From assembly GCA_947683425.1 (NCBI GenBank), contig CANTUQ010000055.1:21384001-21448000 (forward strand): DNA of 64,000 nt. Reading direction: 5' to 3'. The DNA is from Excoecaria cochinchinensis. Taxonomy: Eukaryota > Streptophyta > Magnoliopsida > Malpighiales > Euphorbiaceae. Below the pieces are notes generated by a model. It had not been told where the DNA came from and did not search any database. It was given only the letters and a program-made list of their open reading frames with translations. The position numbers were made by a program, and so were the translations under genes. Shown here in pieces: positions 21,925 through 33,738 of this stretch. Position 1 is the stretch's first letter. Every line of letters starts with the position of its first letter.

Positions 21925-23858
21925 TAGAGGCCCCGGTTCTTACGCAACCTATGTCTGGTAAAGAGTATGTGTTGTACACAGATGCCTCTGGAGTGGGATT
22001 AGGATGTGTGCTTATGCAAGATGGAAAGGTGGTAGCCTATGCATCCAGGCAACTAAAGCCGCATGAGCAGAATTATCCAACTCATGATTTAGAATTGGCT
22101 GCAATAGTGTTTGCCTTAAAGATATGGCGACATTATCTGTATGGTGAGAAGTGTAAAATCTACACCGATCACAAAAGTTTGAGATATCTGCTTACCCAAA
22201 AGGAGTTGAATTTGAGGCAAAGAAGATGGTTAGAGTTGTTTAAAGATTATGACTGCATAGTAGATTATCATCCGGGAAAAGCAAATGTGGTAGCGGATGC
22301 ATTAAGTAGGAAGATAGTTTCAGCGATGCAGTTGAAACAGGTAAGATGGAGATGTGCAGCTGATGAAGCTTTGCTTGTTCATTTAAAAGCAAGACCTGTA
22401 TTAATAGATGATCTATTAGTAGTTCAGAAAAATGATTCTAAGTTACAACAAGTATGGCAGTCAGTTGGCAAAGGTGATAACTGTGATTATACGGTGGATA
22501 AAAATGGAGTAATACGATATAAGAACAGGATATGTGTGGCTGATGATAAAGAATTGAAGAAAATATTGCTTCATGAAGCACATAACACAGTTTTCACTAT
22601 GCATCCGGGCGAAAATAAAATGTATCAGGATCTGAAACCACTATATTGGTGGCCAGGTATGAAGAATGATATAATTGAGTATGTATCTAAATGTCTTACC
22701 TGTCAGCAAGTTAAAGCAGAACATCAAGTACCTCAAGGGATGTTGAATCCACTTCCTATTCCACAGTGGAAATGGGATAATGTCACAATGGATTTTATCA
22801 CAGGATTGCCTTTAACTTCAAAACACCAAGATGCAGTATGGGTGATTGTGGACAGATTTTCAAAGTCAGCACATTTCATTCCAGTTCGGATGGACTATTT
22901 TCTTGATAAGTTGGCTGATATGTATGTTAAAGAGATAGTTCGTCTTCATGGAGTACCTTTGACAATTGTGTCTGATAGGGATCCCCGGTTTACTTCCAAG
23001 TTTTGGAAGAGGTTACAAGCTGCTTTGGGAACAAGGTTGAATTTCAGTATAGCTTTCCATCCACAGACAGACGGGCAATCGGAAAGAATTATTCAGATTT
23101 TGGAGGATTTGATGCGGGCATGTGTTATGGATTTCTCCAAGAGTTGGGACAAATACCTTCCACTCATGGAGTTTGCTTATAATAATAGTTATCAAACCAG
23201 CATTGGCATGGCGCCATATGAGGTGCTGTATGGAAGAAGATGTCGTACACCAGTATGTTGGACAGAGTTGAATGAAAATAGAATTATTGGGCCGGATCTT
23301 GTGAGAGATACTGAGGAAAAAGCCAAGATGATTCAGCAAAGGCTAAAAGCAACAAGTGATAGACAAAAATCTTATACTGACTTAAAGCGAAGAGACATTG
23401 AGTACCAAGTAGGCGATAAAGTATTTCTGAAGGTGTCGCCTTGGAGGAAAGTATTGAGGTTTGGTAATAAAGGGAAATTAAGTCCAAGGTTTATTGGACC
23501 TTATGAGATTTTGGAAAGAATAGGTTCTGTGGCATATCGTTTAGCTTTGCCTCCAGCATTAAGCAAGTTACATGATGTGTTCCACGTATCTATGCTGAGA
23601 CGATATAGATTAGATAAATCTCATGTGTTGCATGTACAAGAAGTAGAAGTGCAACCGGATTTCTCCTATAATGAAAAACCAAAGACAATTCTAGCACAAG
23701 AAGTAAGGCAACTTCGAAATAAGCAGATACCACTTGTTAAAGTACTCTGGCAACATCACGGAGTAGAAGAAGCAACTTGGGAACCAGAAGCTGCTATGCG
23801 TGAACAATATCCTCATTTGTTTGACGCATGTATGAATTTCGAGGACAAAAGTCTTTAA
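21918..23858 (+). CDS. pol: Element A RNase H, integrase and chromodomain (open 646-codon part)
   Basis: Uninterrupted 3' part of pol. RNase H residues 14-130: YTDASG (Asp22), DLELAA (Glu59), YTDHKS (Asp84), ADALS (Asp127). Integrase: zinc site His219/His222 and His229 with Cys259 and Cys262, catalytic Asp292 (TMDFITG), Asp353 (VSDRDPRF) and Glu389 (TDGQSER), spaced D-35-E. The GPY module reads RFIGPYEILERIGSVAYRL, then a chromodomain at about 580-640 (ILAQEVRQLRNKQIPLVKVLW, H-H-G-V-E-E-A-T-W-E-P). The stop overlaps the PPT. All catalytic residues are intact although upstream lesions prevent normal expression. The start given is only the first ATG in this frame; the true product is the polyprotein. 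Confidence 0.93.
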   Translation: MLVEAPVLTQPMSGKEYVLYTDASGVGLGCVLMQDGKVVAYASRQLKPHEQNYPTHDLELAAIVFALKIWRHYLYGEKCKIYTDHKSLRYLLTQKELNLRQRRWLELFKDYDCIVDYHPGKANVVADALSRKIVSAMQLKQVRWRCAADEALLVHLKARPVLIDDLLVVQKNDSKLQQVWQSVGKGDNCDYTVDKNGVIRYKNRICVADDKELKKILLHEAHNTVFTMHPGENKMYQDLKPLYWWPGMKNDIIEYVSKCLTCQQVKAEHQVPQGMLNPLPIPQWKWDNVTMDFITGLPLTSKHQDAVWVIVDRFSKSAHFIPVRMDYFLDKLADMYVKEIVRLHGVPLTIVSDRDPRFTSKFWKRLQAALGTRLNFSIAFHPQTDGQSERIIQILEDLMRACVMDFSKSWDKYLPLMEFAYNNSYQTSIGMAPYEVLYGRRCRTPVCWTELNENRIIGPDLVRDTEEKAKMIQQRLKATSDRQKSYTDLKRRDIEYQVGDKVFLKVSPWRKVLRFGNKGKLSPRFIGPYEILERIGSVAYRLALPPALSKLHDVFHVSMLRRYRLDKSHVLHVQEVEVQPDFSYNEKPKTILAQEVRQLRNKQIPLVKVLWQHHGVEEATWEPEAAMREQYPHLFDACMNFEDKSL

Positions 23859-23870
23859 GGAGGGGAGAGT
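23857..23870 (+). other. Polypurine tract of element A
   Basis: AAGGAGGGGAGAGT directly before the 3' LTR. A2 has GTAGGGGAGAGT at the same place on its strand (14699-14710). Confidence 0.9.
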
Positions 23871-26619
23871 TGTAATGGCCGCATTACACCCTAGTTGTTT
23901 CGGTATGACATGTGAAGTATGTATGTGTATGTGTTAAGGGGTAATTTTTTATTTAAGTGGTGTTTAAGCAATTAATTATGAATGTGGATTAATCTGAAAT
24001 TTATAGAAGGACCTAATTGCTAAAATAACAAGTATGTAAGTGATTGAAATGAAATTATGCATGCTTAATTAAGTGGATGACTAATTAAGTTAATTAATAA
24101 GGATTAAGGCATAAAATAATGGATAATTATAAATTAATGGAAGCAGATTTTTAGTGGGAATTGCTGGAAGTTGAGAAGAATAAAATAAGTATAGTGGAAG
24201 CTAATGGGGAGCAGTTTTTCTTAGTGGCTTTTGCTGTGGGTTTGTGATGAGTGGACTCATCATCACTTAGCATTAATTGTTTAAGTGGAGAGGGAAAGTT
24301 CAGTGGTTTTTAAGGTCATTATTTTCTGCATCTTTATTCCAATATTGAGCCTTCTTCCTTCTTCATTTCGTGAGAGAGAAAGTGAGTGGTGAGAGTGAAT
24401 GAAGTGAGCTGGAGTTTGATGTGTGTAAGAAAGAATTGTAAGAAATCAGGAATTAAGATTAAGTTGGGAAGGTAAGTAAAGGGTTTGATATATGTATTTC
24501 TTCTTTATCTGATTTCTGGATTTAGTGTTTGAGAACAAGTTGTGGAGTTGTGTGTAATGGATTTCTGATTGCTAGCTGAAGAAAAGAAGAGAATCAAAGG
24601 CAAGGCTAAGGTTGGGGAAACAAGTGAACAACAACCCCATTAGGAGCTAAGGAGTGTGAGGTTTGGGAACTAATCTAAATGTGTGAATTGTATGCTTGTT
24701 TTTTTAGAAACTTATATATGATTATGGTGTACGTGATTTGAAAGATGATATAGTTGAATTATATGGTTGATTTGTATTGGAGTTGATGATTGAGTTGTTA
24801 TGAGCTCAATTAAAGTATAAACCTTGGTTAAGGGAAAGGTTCTGTTTATATGTGATCTGACCTCCGGGTAGTGTTTTTGTCATAAATAAAGTTTGAAAAC
24901 TCCAAATTGAGTGATTCTTGATTCATTGGATCCGTGACTTCTGTGCCTACAAAAGTATAAGAATAACCATAATTTTATTCTATCAGTAAGATGCTCAAAA
25001 ATGGCAAAACCCGGACATGTATCTGACTAGCTTGGTTGGTTTGAATAGTCTGTAGTGTTTAATACATATCTCTTACTTTAGGAATCCAAATGACCTCAAA
25101 ATTGTCCCATTTGAAAGACATGACGTAGGGAAACAATTGTTAAGAAGACAACTTTGCCTAAAAATGACGTCTAGCGGTCGGTTTTCGCGATGAAATATGG
25201 GTGTAAAACCCAGTCTCGTAGGGCTCCCAAGGTGAGCTACTGTCGCGAGCGCGACAGCGTCGCGACCTCGCGACAGAGAAATGCTTAAAATGACTTATAT
25301 TTATATTTTAAAGCATATGGTTGGCATGGGTCAAGCCCATAACCTTCCCCTCAACTTATTATGTATGTTTAGGGTTATTAAATGATCACAAATGTAGTTA
25401 TCATGGGGAGAACTTATGAGCATGATTAAGATTTGTAATTTACTTAATAAATTAACAATATACATATGTGTTAAAGCGATGTTATGCTCAAATGATGTGT
25501 ATATGCTTATGACATAATGATTCTTGAACTTAACTAAGTAATATAAAGAGTTGATGGGTTAAAGTGCATTTGTAAAAGAGAATGTGGTCATGAATGATAT
25601 ATGTGCTATGAAGATTGATCAATGTGAAATGAATGACATAATTAAACAACTTAACCCTGCCAGTCAAGTATTGGATAGGTAGGCATGCCTATAGGGTCCC
25701 TGTGCTGCAGCTTAACTAAGTAAGTTGATTCCGATGGAATCATTATGAATTAATCCTTGCGGGATTCCCTGATTTACAAGAATAAATGTACCCGAGGGGT
25801 ACTAAGATGACTGAAAATTCTATTTACAAGAAGTACCTTTGAGGTACCTATTTCTGTTTACAAGAAGTACCTTTGAGGTACCTATATTTCTGTCTGAAAT
25901 TTACCCGTTATCCATGACTTTGAACTGCAGGCAAAAATAATCTACATAAAGGAAAAAGGGAAATAAATGTGTGTGGTAATAATGGGATGAAAAATTAACT
26001 TATGTGATAAATGGTAATATGACCGCATAGTTTAATTGGGATGAATATATGTTGTGAATTGAGATGCTAAATATGCTTATCTTATCTGTTGCTGATGCGT
26101 ATGTTAATATACCATATAGCTTGTTATGTGTGAGTTCCCCACTAAGCGTAAAACGCTTAGCACGGGTTTTCTTTAATCCGTGCAGGTACGGAAGTAGGTA
26201 TTCGAAGGAAGACTCCGCAGGTCAAAGGTCAACACTAGGATTAGTGTAGGTTGGGTTATCCTTTGGGATATGCGTGTTGTATGTACAAAGCATGTTTTGG
26301 CTTGTAAGCATAAGATAATAACATAGTATATGCAAAATGGAAAGTAAGTAAAGCTGTATGCTCATGTGATATATAAGTTTATGTGTAACGTACAAGTTTG
26401 TTGGCATGTAACTATAAGGATAACAACCTAGCATGTTTATGGTGAAATATATGTTTATGTGTGCTGCATGTGGATGGCATGATTAAGTATAGATAAAAAT
26501 TTATTTGTACCGGTTTTTATGATCACATTAAGTTCAGCATATGTAAGTAATTTTGCGTGCGCGGTCACTTCCTATCGTTATAGCTGCATCAGCTTTAGCG
26601 AGTGGAACTGGGCGTGACA
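23871..26619 (+). repeat. 3' LTR of element A
   Basis: 2749 bp, the partner of 8154-10877. It carries the terminal 18-nt hairpin (23871-23888), the field CTGTCGCG-AG-CGCGACAG (25240-25257) with GTCGCG/CGCGAC (25259-25276), the mini-hairpin cassette (about 25,650-25,931) and the double hairpin (26142-26182). No independent gene. Confidence 0.95.
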
Positions 26620-26624
26620 GTTAT

Positions 26625-28877
26625 TATGCGGGAGAGTCCTTCGATCACCTCACTTCCGTACCTACACGGATTAAGGTAAACCCGTGCTAAGCGATAACGC
26701 TTAGTGGGGAACACATACACATAACAAGTAATACATCACGCAAATAGAACATCCTACATTATACGCAAGAGATCATACTTAAATGACCATATCACATTAA
26801 GTACCATTTTAGGCATGTCATGATTTATTTAGCATTCTCATACAAATAGAGCATTAATCAACCCATCTCATAATTCCAAAATATAACATACATAATGGTT
26901 GTAATATTATTATTTCCATTTTATCGTTAAATTGCCTGCAATTCAAAGACGTGGATAATGGGTTTCGCATTGGTACCACCGAGGTACTATAATCACATTT
27001 AAAATCTCATTTATGCATTGGTACCCTCAGGTACAGTAATATCATTCCACATATAATAAAATTCAGCAAGAATTATACGCATTATAATCGCATTGTGATT
27101 CCCAAGGAATCAGACACATTAAACGCATTGGCTGCAGCACTTTGACCCTATAGGCATGCCTATCTATCCACTACTTGACTCGCAGGCTTAAGTTATTTGA
27201 TTATGTCATCCATTTCACATTGATCAATCTTCATAACACATATATCATTCATCACTTGAGCTTAACATCGCTCTCATACACATATATTTGTCATTCCATT
27301 TGCTATCCTTCACATAATTATATATTATTACTTTATTAGTTAAATTACCAATCTTAATCATGCTCATTTATACATATTCACATACTAGATTCATTACACT
27401 TAAAACACTTATAGCTCATACATATTTATACACATTAGCATGCATAGTTCATCATGCTTAAAATACTCATTTTATAATGATAAATATGTATTGGACAAGC
27501 TACGGGAACTCGGGGTGAAGTTCGGGTGCATTTCAGGAAGAAAAACACCCTAAATAGGCAAAACAGGGGGGGTCACGGTGACAATGAATTGGTTGTGACC
27601 GTGACATACTAAATTAAGCAAAACAGAAGCTAACTTTCGACACTGGTTCACACCACAATTTTGTATAGTGGAAACCGATATCTTACACTCAATTTCAGGC
27701 AAAGGTCGCTTCTTAACATTTCTTCCCCTATGTCTTATCTTTCAAATGGACAAGTTTCAGGTCAATTGGATTTAAAATGAAGGAGTTATGGCCAAAGGAA
27801 CACAACTGGTTCTAGAAGCCCTCCTATAGAAATGCAACCACAGTTATCGTCAATTTTTGATGACCTTAAATTCCTCAAATCAACAGTGCTATTTCTACAA
27901 CATTTAAAGACACGGATCTTATGGTTCTAATCCAATTGGTCTCACCCTTTTTAGAGTTGTAAAATTCAACAGATAATATAAACAAGTCTCGGGGGTCAGT
28001 ATAGACTTCCAAAAACAGATTTATACAATCAACCTTGTAAAGCTTAAAAATAGCCAATTTGACCAAACCAACACTTCCAATTCAAACTATAGTTTCTATA
28101 CACACTTATATGAACATTTATACTCAATCAAAATATCCATGCATCAATTACACACCACGATCAAATAAATCAGCAAACACAATTTACACATTTAAGGTTT
28201 GTTCCCAAACCTTGTCGCCTCGACTCCTATTTTCGTAGAGTACTTAGCTCCCCGATAATAGCTTTCCCTTTGTCCTTCTTCACTTCCTCAGCTACCAATA
28301 CAACATAAATTTACAGACTTAAACTCAATCCAACATTATCCCATTCAAACCAATCAAAACTAGGAAGAAAGGAGTAGATGATAAGAACCTTACATACTAA
28401 TTACTTACCCTTTCCAAGTTTGCACTAACTCTTGAGCAACCAAATTCTTAATCTCCTTAACAATAAGCATGCACTCTTTAGTTTCTCTTCAGCTCACTCT
28501 CACGCAGGAAAGAAGGGAAAGAAACAAAGAAGTTGACTGAATTATGCACAATTGAATCATTTCACTTTCTTTTAGGGAACACATGCATCACAAGGTGGAG
28601 GTGGCAGCTCAAGAGTGAGCCAGCAGATTCCACTACCAAAATCTGCCTCCACTCACTTAGTTTAATATTATTTCATTCTTTAATTAATCCTTACTTTTCT
28701 TAATTAATCAGCCACTCACTTACTATTAATTCAATTATGCATAATTACCAATTAATCACTCCTTCTTTTCAATTAAGTCCTTCCATTTTTTTTCAATTAA
28801 GTCCAAAGCTATACATTTAATCACACACACATCCAAAATTAGGTCAATACTACTCGGGCACATTTGCGGGCATTACA
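26625..28877 (-). mobile_element. Solo LTR B, right part
   Basis: Continues LTR B after element A. It has its own double hairpin (26665-26704), cassette (26935-27186) and a small GGTCACGGTGAC/GTGACCGTGAC pair near 27,575-27,605, then AT-rich sequence to GCATTACA at 28877. GTGGT (28878-28882) completes the duplication. No gag or pol. Confidence 0.85.
26935..27186 (-). other. Mini-hairpin cassette of LTR B
   Basis: Outer arms CCTGCAATTCAAAGACGTGGATAA and CTATCCACTACTTGACTCGCAGG. Inside are GTACC-ACCGA-GGTAC (26973-26987), GTACC-CTCA-GGTAC (27021-27034, four-base loop), GATTC-CCAAG-GAATC (27097-27111) and TAGGCATGCCTA (27151-27162). Confidence 0.82.
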
Positions 28878-29520
28878 GTGGTAGTGCCGCCATCGTGCTA
28901 ACCCTTCGGATTTGATGAAGTGGTAGTGTCGTGGTCGTGCTAACCCTCCATAGAGTGGTAGTACCGCCATCGTGCTAACCCTTCTGTTTTGATGAAGTGG
29001 TAGTGTCGTGGTCGTGCTAACCCTCCATTGAGTAGTAGTGCCGCCATCGTGCTAACCCTTCAATTTGATGAAGTGATAGTACCGTGGTCGACCTAACCCT
29101 CTGTAAAGTCGTAGTGCCGCCATCGTGCTAACCCTTCGGAATTGCTGAAGTGGTATTGTCGTGGTCGTGCTAACCCTCCGTAGAGGAGTAGTGCCGCCAT
29201 CGTGCTAACCATTCGATTTGATGAAGTGGTAATGTCGTGGTCAAGCTAACACTCCGTAAAGTAGTAGTGGCATCATCGTGCTAACCCTTCGATTTGATGA
29301 AGTGGTAGTGCCGTGGTCGTGCTAACCCTCCGTAGAGCAGTAGTGCCGCCATCGTGCTAACCCTTCGATTTGATGAAGTGGTAGTGTCGTGGTCGTGCTA
29401 ACCCTCCGTAGAGTGGTAGTGCCGCCATCGTGCTAACCCTTCGATTTGATGAAGTGATAGTGCCGTAGTCGTGCTAACCCTCCGTAGAGTAGTAGTGCCG
29501 CCATCGTGCTAACCCTTCCG
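28878..29520 (-). repeat. F 3' UTR tandem array, 76-bp dimeric unit
   Basis: About eight copies of a unit of two related halves, 41 and 35 bp. Both hold the core TAGTG(C/T)CG-NNNN-CGTGCTAACCC, with CCAT in one and TGGT in the other. The left edge of the same array lies at about 7735-7784 across the B insertion. Tandem arrays in the 3' UTR are known for Tat/Ogre elements. Confidence 0.9.
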
Positions 29521-29720
29521 TGATGGTTGCCCCCTGAGAGGTCTTTGGTTGAGATCTGCCCCCGGAGAGGTCTTTGGTTGGGATCTGGATTAGTGTTTGA
29601 GATGATGTTTGGATTGTTGTTTTGGCTGGCTGTTTGGATTGATATTTTGATTGATTGGCCACCCCATGAGAGGTCTTTGGTTGAGGTCTGCCCCCGAAGA
29701 GGTCTTTGGCTGATTTTTTT
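29521..29720 (-). repeat. F 3' UTR, few copies of the second repeat
   Basis: Four copies of a GCCCC(C)TGAGAGGTCTTTGG-type word, interrupted by T/G-rich sequence. These are the counterpart of the long 52-bp array in element G at 58,263-59,118. Confidence 0.8.
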
Positions 29721-30710
29721 TTTTGGGTCGATGATTAAACTAAGGCTTTGATTGCTGATTGAGCTGATGTTTGGATTGATGTGATTTTGGTTGGTTGCTT
29801 AGATTAATGTCGTCACTCGGCTTGTGTCGGTGTTTGCATCAAACCTCTCCTTCTGCAAAATAGGGAAAGTAAAATATGTAAGAAACATGGTGAGCATGCA
29901 AGTGAAATGCATAAGTCATGCAGGAATGTAGGATAAGGATTCATCTATGTGGTCTTGGAGATGAGAGCTGAGCTAGCTGTACTTTGCAATAGGGTCGATG
30001 CCTTTTAAGCTGCTTTTGAATTTCATGCCCTTTGGGATTGCGAGATTCTCATCTGATACCTGTAGTCATTATTTGAAGGTAGTGCATCCCTTGTGAATTT
30101 TCACACTAGCTTTTCTTAATAGGAGATGCGTCCTTTACGGATTTTCACATAACCCTATGCCTTATTTTTCCCTGGAGCTGACCCAACCCAATCCAACGGC
30201 TTTTTTCTTTTTTTTTTTAAGGACAGACTGCCTTTTTTCAGGTTTTCACCTTATCCTTTTGCCTAATTTTTGCTTTGAGTGCCAGTTACGATTTTCACTA
30301 TAACGGCTTTCCTTTTTTTTTCTTTTTTTTTTTGCTGATTGCTGAACCTATTGGCAAGGACCTTTCTGGAGCCTTGGGACATGGTTGTATGAGTTTGATT
30401 CTTCACACTTGATAGCAAGATGAGTCGGCTGAAGCGTTTGCGTGCTGAGAGTAGCAGAGGGTAGGCAGATACATGACTTTGATCACACAGGGTACAATAC
30501 TCTGATCACATCATCGCATAAATGCATGTGTTTCAATTTGATTTCATTAAGCATGATCATTGTTTGGCATTAATCTCAAAAAATACATAACCTCACCTAA
30601 TCTCGGGATAGATCTTGAAAGCATCAAACTCCCGTTATCAATCAGCCCTCTCGGGTGTCATGATTGAATGTTTTATCTCATCTCTTAATTTTTCTTTGAA
30701 CGCGAATTCT
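29721..30710 (-). mobile_element. F 3' UTR, remainder
   Basis: Non-coding. Matches G at about 59,120-60,160: the CGTCACTCGGCTT(T/G) block, AGTGCATCCCTTGTG, GGATTTTCACATAACCCT, poly-T runs and the ATCAGCCCTCTCGGGT block. Similarity ends near 30,710, before any recognisable integrase sequence, so F is truncated. Confidence 0.75.
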
Positions 30711-31206
30711 AGATGCAACTTTCGGGACAAGACTTAACTCGGATGCTTGAATGCACTCGTGGCTCCTCGATTCAAGCTCAAGAAACACCATATGCCTCTT
30801 CTTACGTACCAAATCTTATTAGAAGGTCATCTCCACTAATGGGATATGACTGAACCAAGAATCAAGAGGTTTTATTTTGGTTGTAATGTTAGGCTTAGGT
30901 AGATGGCTATCAAAGGAAGATCAGGTCGCTAGAGAAAATATGGCCGCAATATTTACTCAACTGATGGATGAACCATTCTCAGCTCAGTTGCATATACAAA
31001 GGTATTCTTGAACTTGGGTTCGGTAACGTTTTAGCTCATTAAGATCAGAATGACAGTTCTAAAGGTGATCATCGAAACTCGACAAGTGGTTACTATTTTG
31101 AGCTCTATTTTATTTTATTTTATTTTATTTTTTTTTTAATTTTTTATTTTTTTTTAGCTCATATTTTTTTGCGCATGACTAAAACCCTCTTCCTAAAGTG
31201 TAAACT
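30711..31206. other. Unassigned sequence, left of LTR E
   Basis: About 500 bp that I cannot match to any element in the window. It contains an ATTTT pentamer run (about 31,105-31,130). No open frame of note. Continues at 35,106 after LTR E. Confidence 0.5.
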
Positions 31207-32295
31207 TGTCACACCCCAAAATAGCCCTGGTCGGATTGTGCATGCTAAGTCGGGATCGGAAGGGTATTTCGGTAATTTGTGTATGAGACATTTGGAGTGT
31301 TAAGGACCTAATTGATAAGATAATTAAGTTTGTAAGGAAGGAATTGTGTAAGTGAGTGAAGTGTATTTTGCCAAAGGACTAAAGAGCATTAATTGATTTG
31401 GAATGGTCTTGGTGGAGTTAGGGGTCCAATTTGGATCTGCCATGTGGGCTTGTTAGGTGGGCATTGAAGGAAGAAAAAGAAGAAAGGAAAGAGAGAGAGA
31501 GAGGGAATACAGATTGCTTTCCCGTCCCCTCCTCTCACGTTCCTTCTTCTTCTTCTCTTCTCCTTTCTCTGCTTTTCCTTTCTTTCTCATTTGGCTTGGA
31601 TTGTTCTTTGTTTGAAGAGGTGAGTTGGTTTAAGATTTGTTACGTGCTGTGTTTCTTCTTCCTGGTTTTACTTCAGTTAGGGTTTGGCTAAGGATTTGTG
31701 GGTTTCTTGTTTGTGCAAGTTTTGGATTGTAAGAAGAAGCAAAGCAAAGGCAAGGAAAGGATTGAGGACTGATCTTGAAGCTTAAAGTGTGATTTTGGAT
31801 CTTCGATTCCAGGTTTGGGAGTGTTTGAATGCATGCAACGTTTTGAACTTCTCTGTTCTTCAATCTCAGTTGATTGTCTCTGCCCTATTTCTCACTAGGC
31901 TTATAATTGTGTTTGCGTGGTCTAATTTCTGGAAATTGATGTGTTCTGGAACGTGTATATGCATGATTAAGTGAGTAGATGTGTTAGTAATGCATGGCAA
32001 GTATTGTTTTGGAAGTTCTGAGGTTGTGTTTTGAACCTACTGTAACTTTTAGGGTTTATATTCTTGAATGGGTTTATGCATGATTTTGATTGTTTGATCG
32101 TGGAATTAATTGCAATTATCTTGTTTATGATGTTTGGAAGATCGACTGTAAGGTAAGATGAGTTGGATGTGTTTTGAATCAGATTGAAAATTATTTTTAT
32201 TGAGTTCTTTGAATTCTGGGTAACCTGGAAATGGGAAATCGCGTTTCTGTGTAATTTCCATATCCAGTGTGTCGTGAATTCCCTGAGAGAGACAA

Positions 32296-32690
32296 GTCAC
32301 GAGACGTGACTCCCAGTCACGCCACGTGACTCCGTCTCCTAGTCACGACGTGTGACTTCTCGGCGGGCTGGACGTGATCGCGCGGCGTGACTCCCAGTTG
32401 CGAAGCGTGACTGCCTTGAGGGAAGCAAGTCACGTCTCGTGACTTAGAGTCACGACGTGACTCATGTGAAGGGCAAGGCGTGACTCCAGTTGCAAAGCGT
32501 GACTGTTTCTCTCTGTGAGAGGAAAGTCACGTCTCGTGACTTAGAGTCACGGCGTGACTCTTGTGAGGCCAGGCGTGATATAGAGTCACGTCCCGTGACT
32601 CTCTAGTAGGTCACGAGACGTGACACTAGGTCACGTCTCGTGACCTTCCTGAGGTCAGTCACGAGTCGTGACACGGCTTGTGACCGACCC
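32296..32690. repeat. GTCAC-N-GTGAC hairpin field of LTR E
   Basis: About eleven modules, for example GTCACGAGACGTGAC (from 32,297), GTCACGTCTCGTGAC (twice or more), and versions with a three-base loop (GTCAC-GAC-GTGAC, GTCAC-GGC-GTGAC). GAGAC and GTCTC versions are reverse complements, so neighbouring modules can also pair with each other. Confidence 0.85.
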
Positions 32691-33429
32691 CTCTTCAGCT
32701 CCTTTTTCCGATTTCGCCCAGTTTTAACCAAAATGAATTTCCTATCTCTTCTGTATGGGTCTTCACTGCTGTATAAATTATGTCATACTGTTATATGCTC
32801 CTGTATAGCTTTTCTGTTTTGATTTGTGCCCCCATGACTAGTTTATTATAAAATGACTTTCAAATGCTTTTATGACTCTTTTCTCTACTGTGTGCTATCT
32901 TATCTGATTGGTTAGCCTATTTTAGTTGTGTTTAGCATTATGTTATGCCTGTCCTTGATCGGGTTCTTATCTAGAATAACATGCCATGTTTAAGAGCATT
33001 GTATCATTTCCTGATTTAGATTATGTGTTTTTGATCGTTGGCATAATATGACTCCACATGTGTTCCCGACATGCTTTAATTTGATTGATATTATTGCTTT
33101 AGCCTTTGAACTCATGTGTTATGTTTGAATGTAATTTGGACTATGCATGGTTTATGCTCAGTATCTTCATCTAATGCATGTTTAGGATTATATTTTGATA
33201 ATCATTGGTATGATAGTGTTTCTATACCTGATTCTTGGCATGTTTTAGAACAGTATTTAAATGTTAAGTATATTGACTGTCTTATGTTTTGCAATGGGAA
33301 TGTATGAGATATGACCAACCTTATGAGCGTATTTATATGTCTATTGTACTCTGATTTATGCATGATGTATATATTTATATATATAATTATGCGTTGTGCG
33401 ATTCGAAATGTGTATTGTTTTATGCATGA

Positions 33430-33738
33430 CCTGCGAGAGTCAGTTTAGTGGATAGTTAGGCATGCCTAATAGAGTCTTCAGTAGCTGCAGCGCCCTTTGA
33501 ACGTTTGGACCCTGATCAGGTCCCCCGACTGGTTCCTCGTGAACCCCCCCATCAGTACGGATCCTCGTGATCCTTTTTAATGAATTTGGATCGGGTTAAG
33601 ATCCCCCATCAGTAAAATGCTTTTGTGACAAAATAAATGGTTTTCGATTCGTACCCGTAAGGTACCGCCATGCGTCGATTCGTACCCGTAAGGTACCGCC
33701 ATGCGTACACTCGTTATCCACTATTGTGAGTCAGCAGG
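33430..33738 (+). other. Mini-hairpin cassette of LTR E
   Basis: Outer arms CCTGCGAGAGTCA...AGTGGATAG (33430-33455) and GTTATCCACT...GACTC-like...GCAGG (33713-33738). Inside are TTAGGCATGCCTAA (33456-33469), GGACC/GGTCC (33507-33523), GGTTC-CTCGT-GAACC (33531-33545), GGATC-CTCGT-GATCC (33559-33573), GGATC-GGGTTAA-GATCC (33588-33604) and GTACC-CGTAA-GGTAC twice (33651-33665, 33682-33696). Confidence 0.88.

Larger units (their letters stand above)
8154..26619 (+). mobile_element. Tekay-like chromovirus element A, interrupted by A2
   Basis: A full-length LTR retrotransposon with 5' LTR 8154-10877, PBS 10883-10895, gag from 10994, pol to 23858, PPT 23857-23870 and 3' LTR 23871-26619, flanked by GTTAT. 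Domain order is gag, zinc knuckle, protease, RT, RNase H, integrase, chromodomain, which fits the Tekay/Del chromovirus lineage. The 8273-bp relative A2 plus a 5-bp duplication sits in the protease region. Without A2 the element would be about 10.2 kb. Stops at 11822, 21115 and 21655, a frameshift at 21,918 and at least one in gag mean it is no longer autonomous. Confidence 0.95.

Noticed and set aside
28878..29520. CRISPR-like array
   Set aside because: The units are contiguous dimers with no unique spacers, in the 3' UTR of a plant retrotransposon.
31431..31974. Small plus-strand genes at the start of LTR E
   Set aside because: Within the LTR, low complexity, no conservation in the other Tekay-type LTRs.
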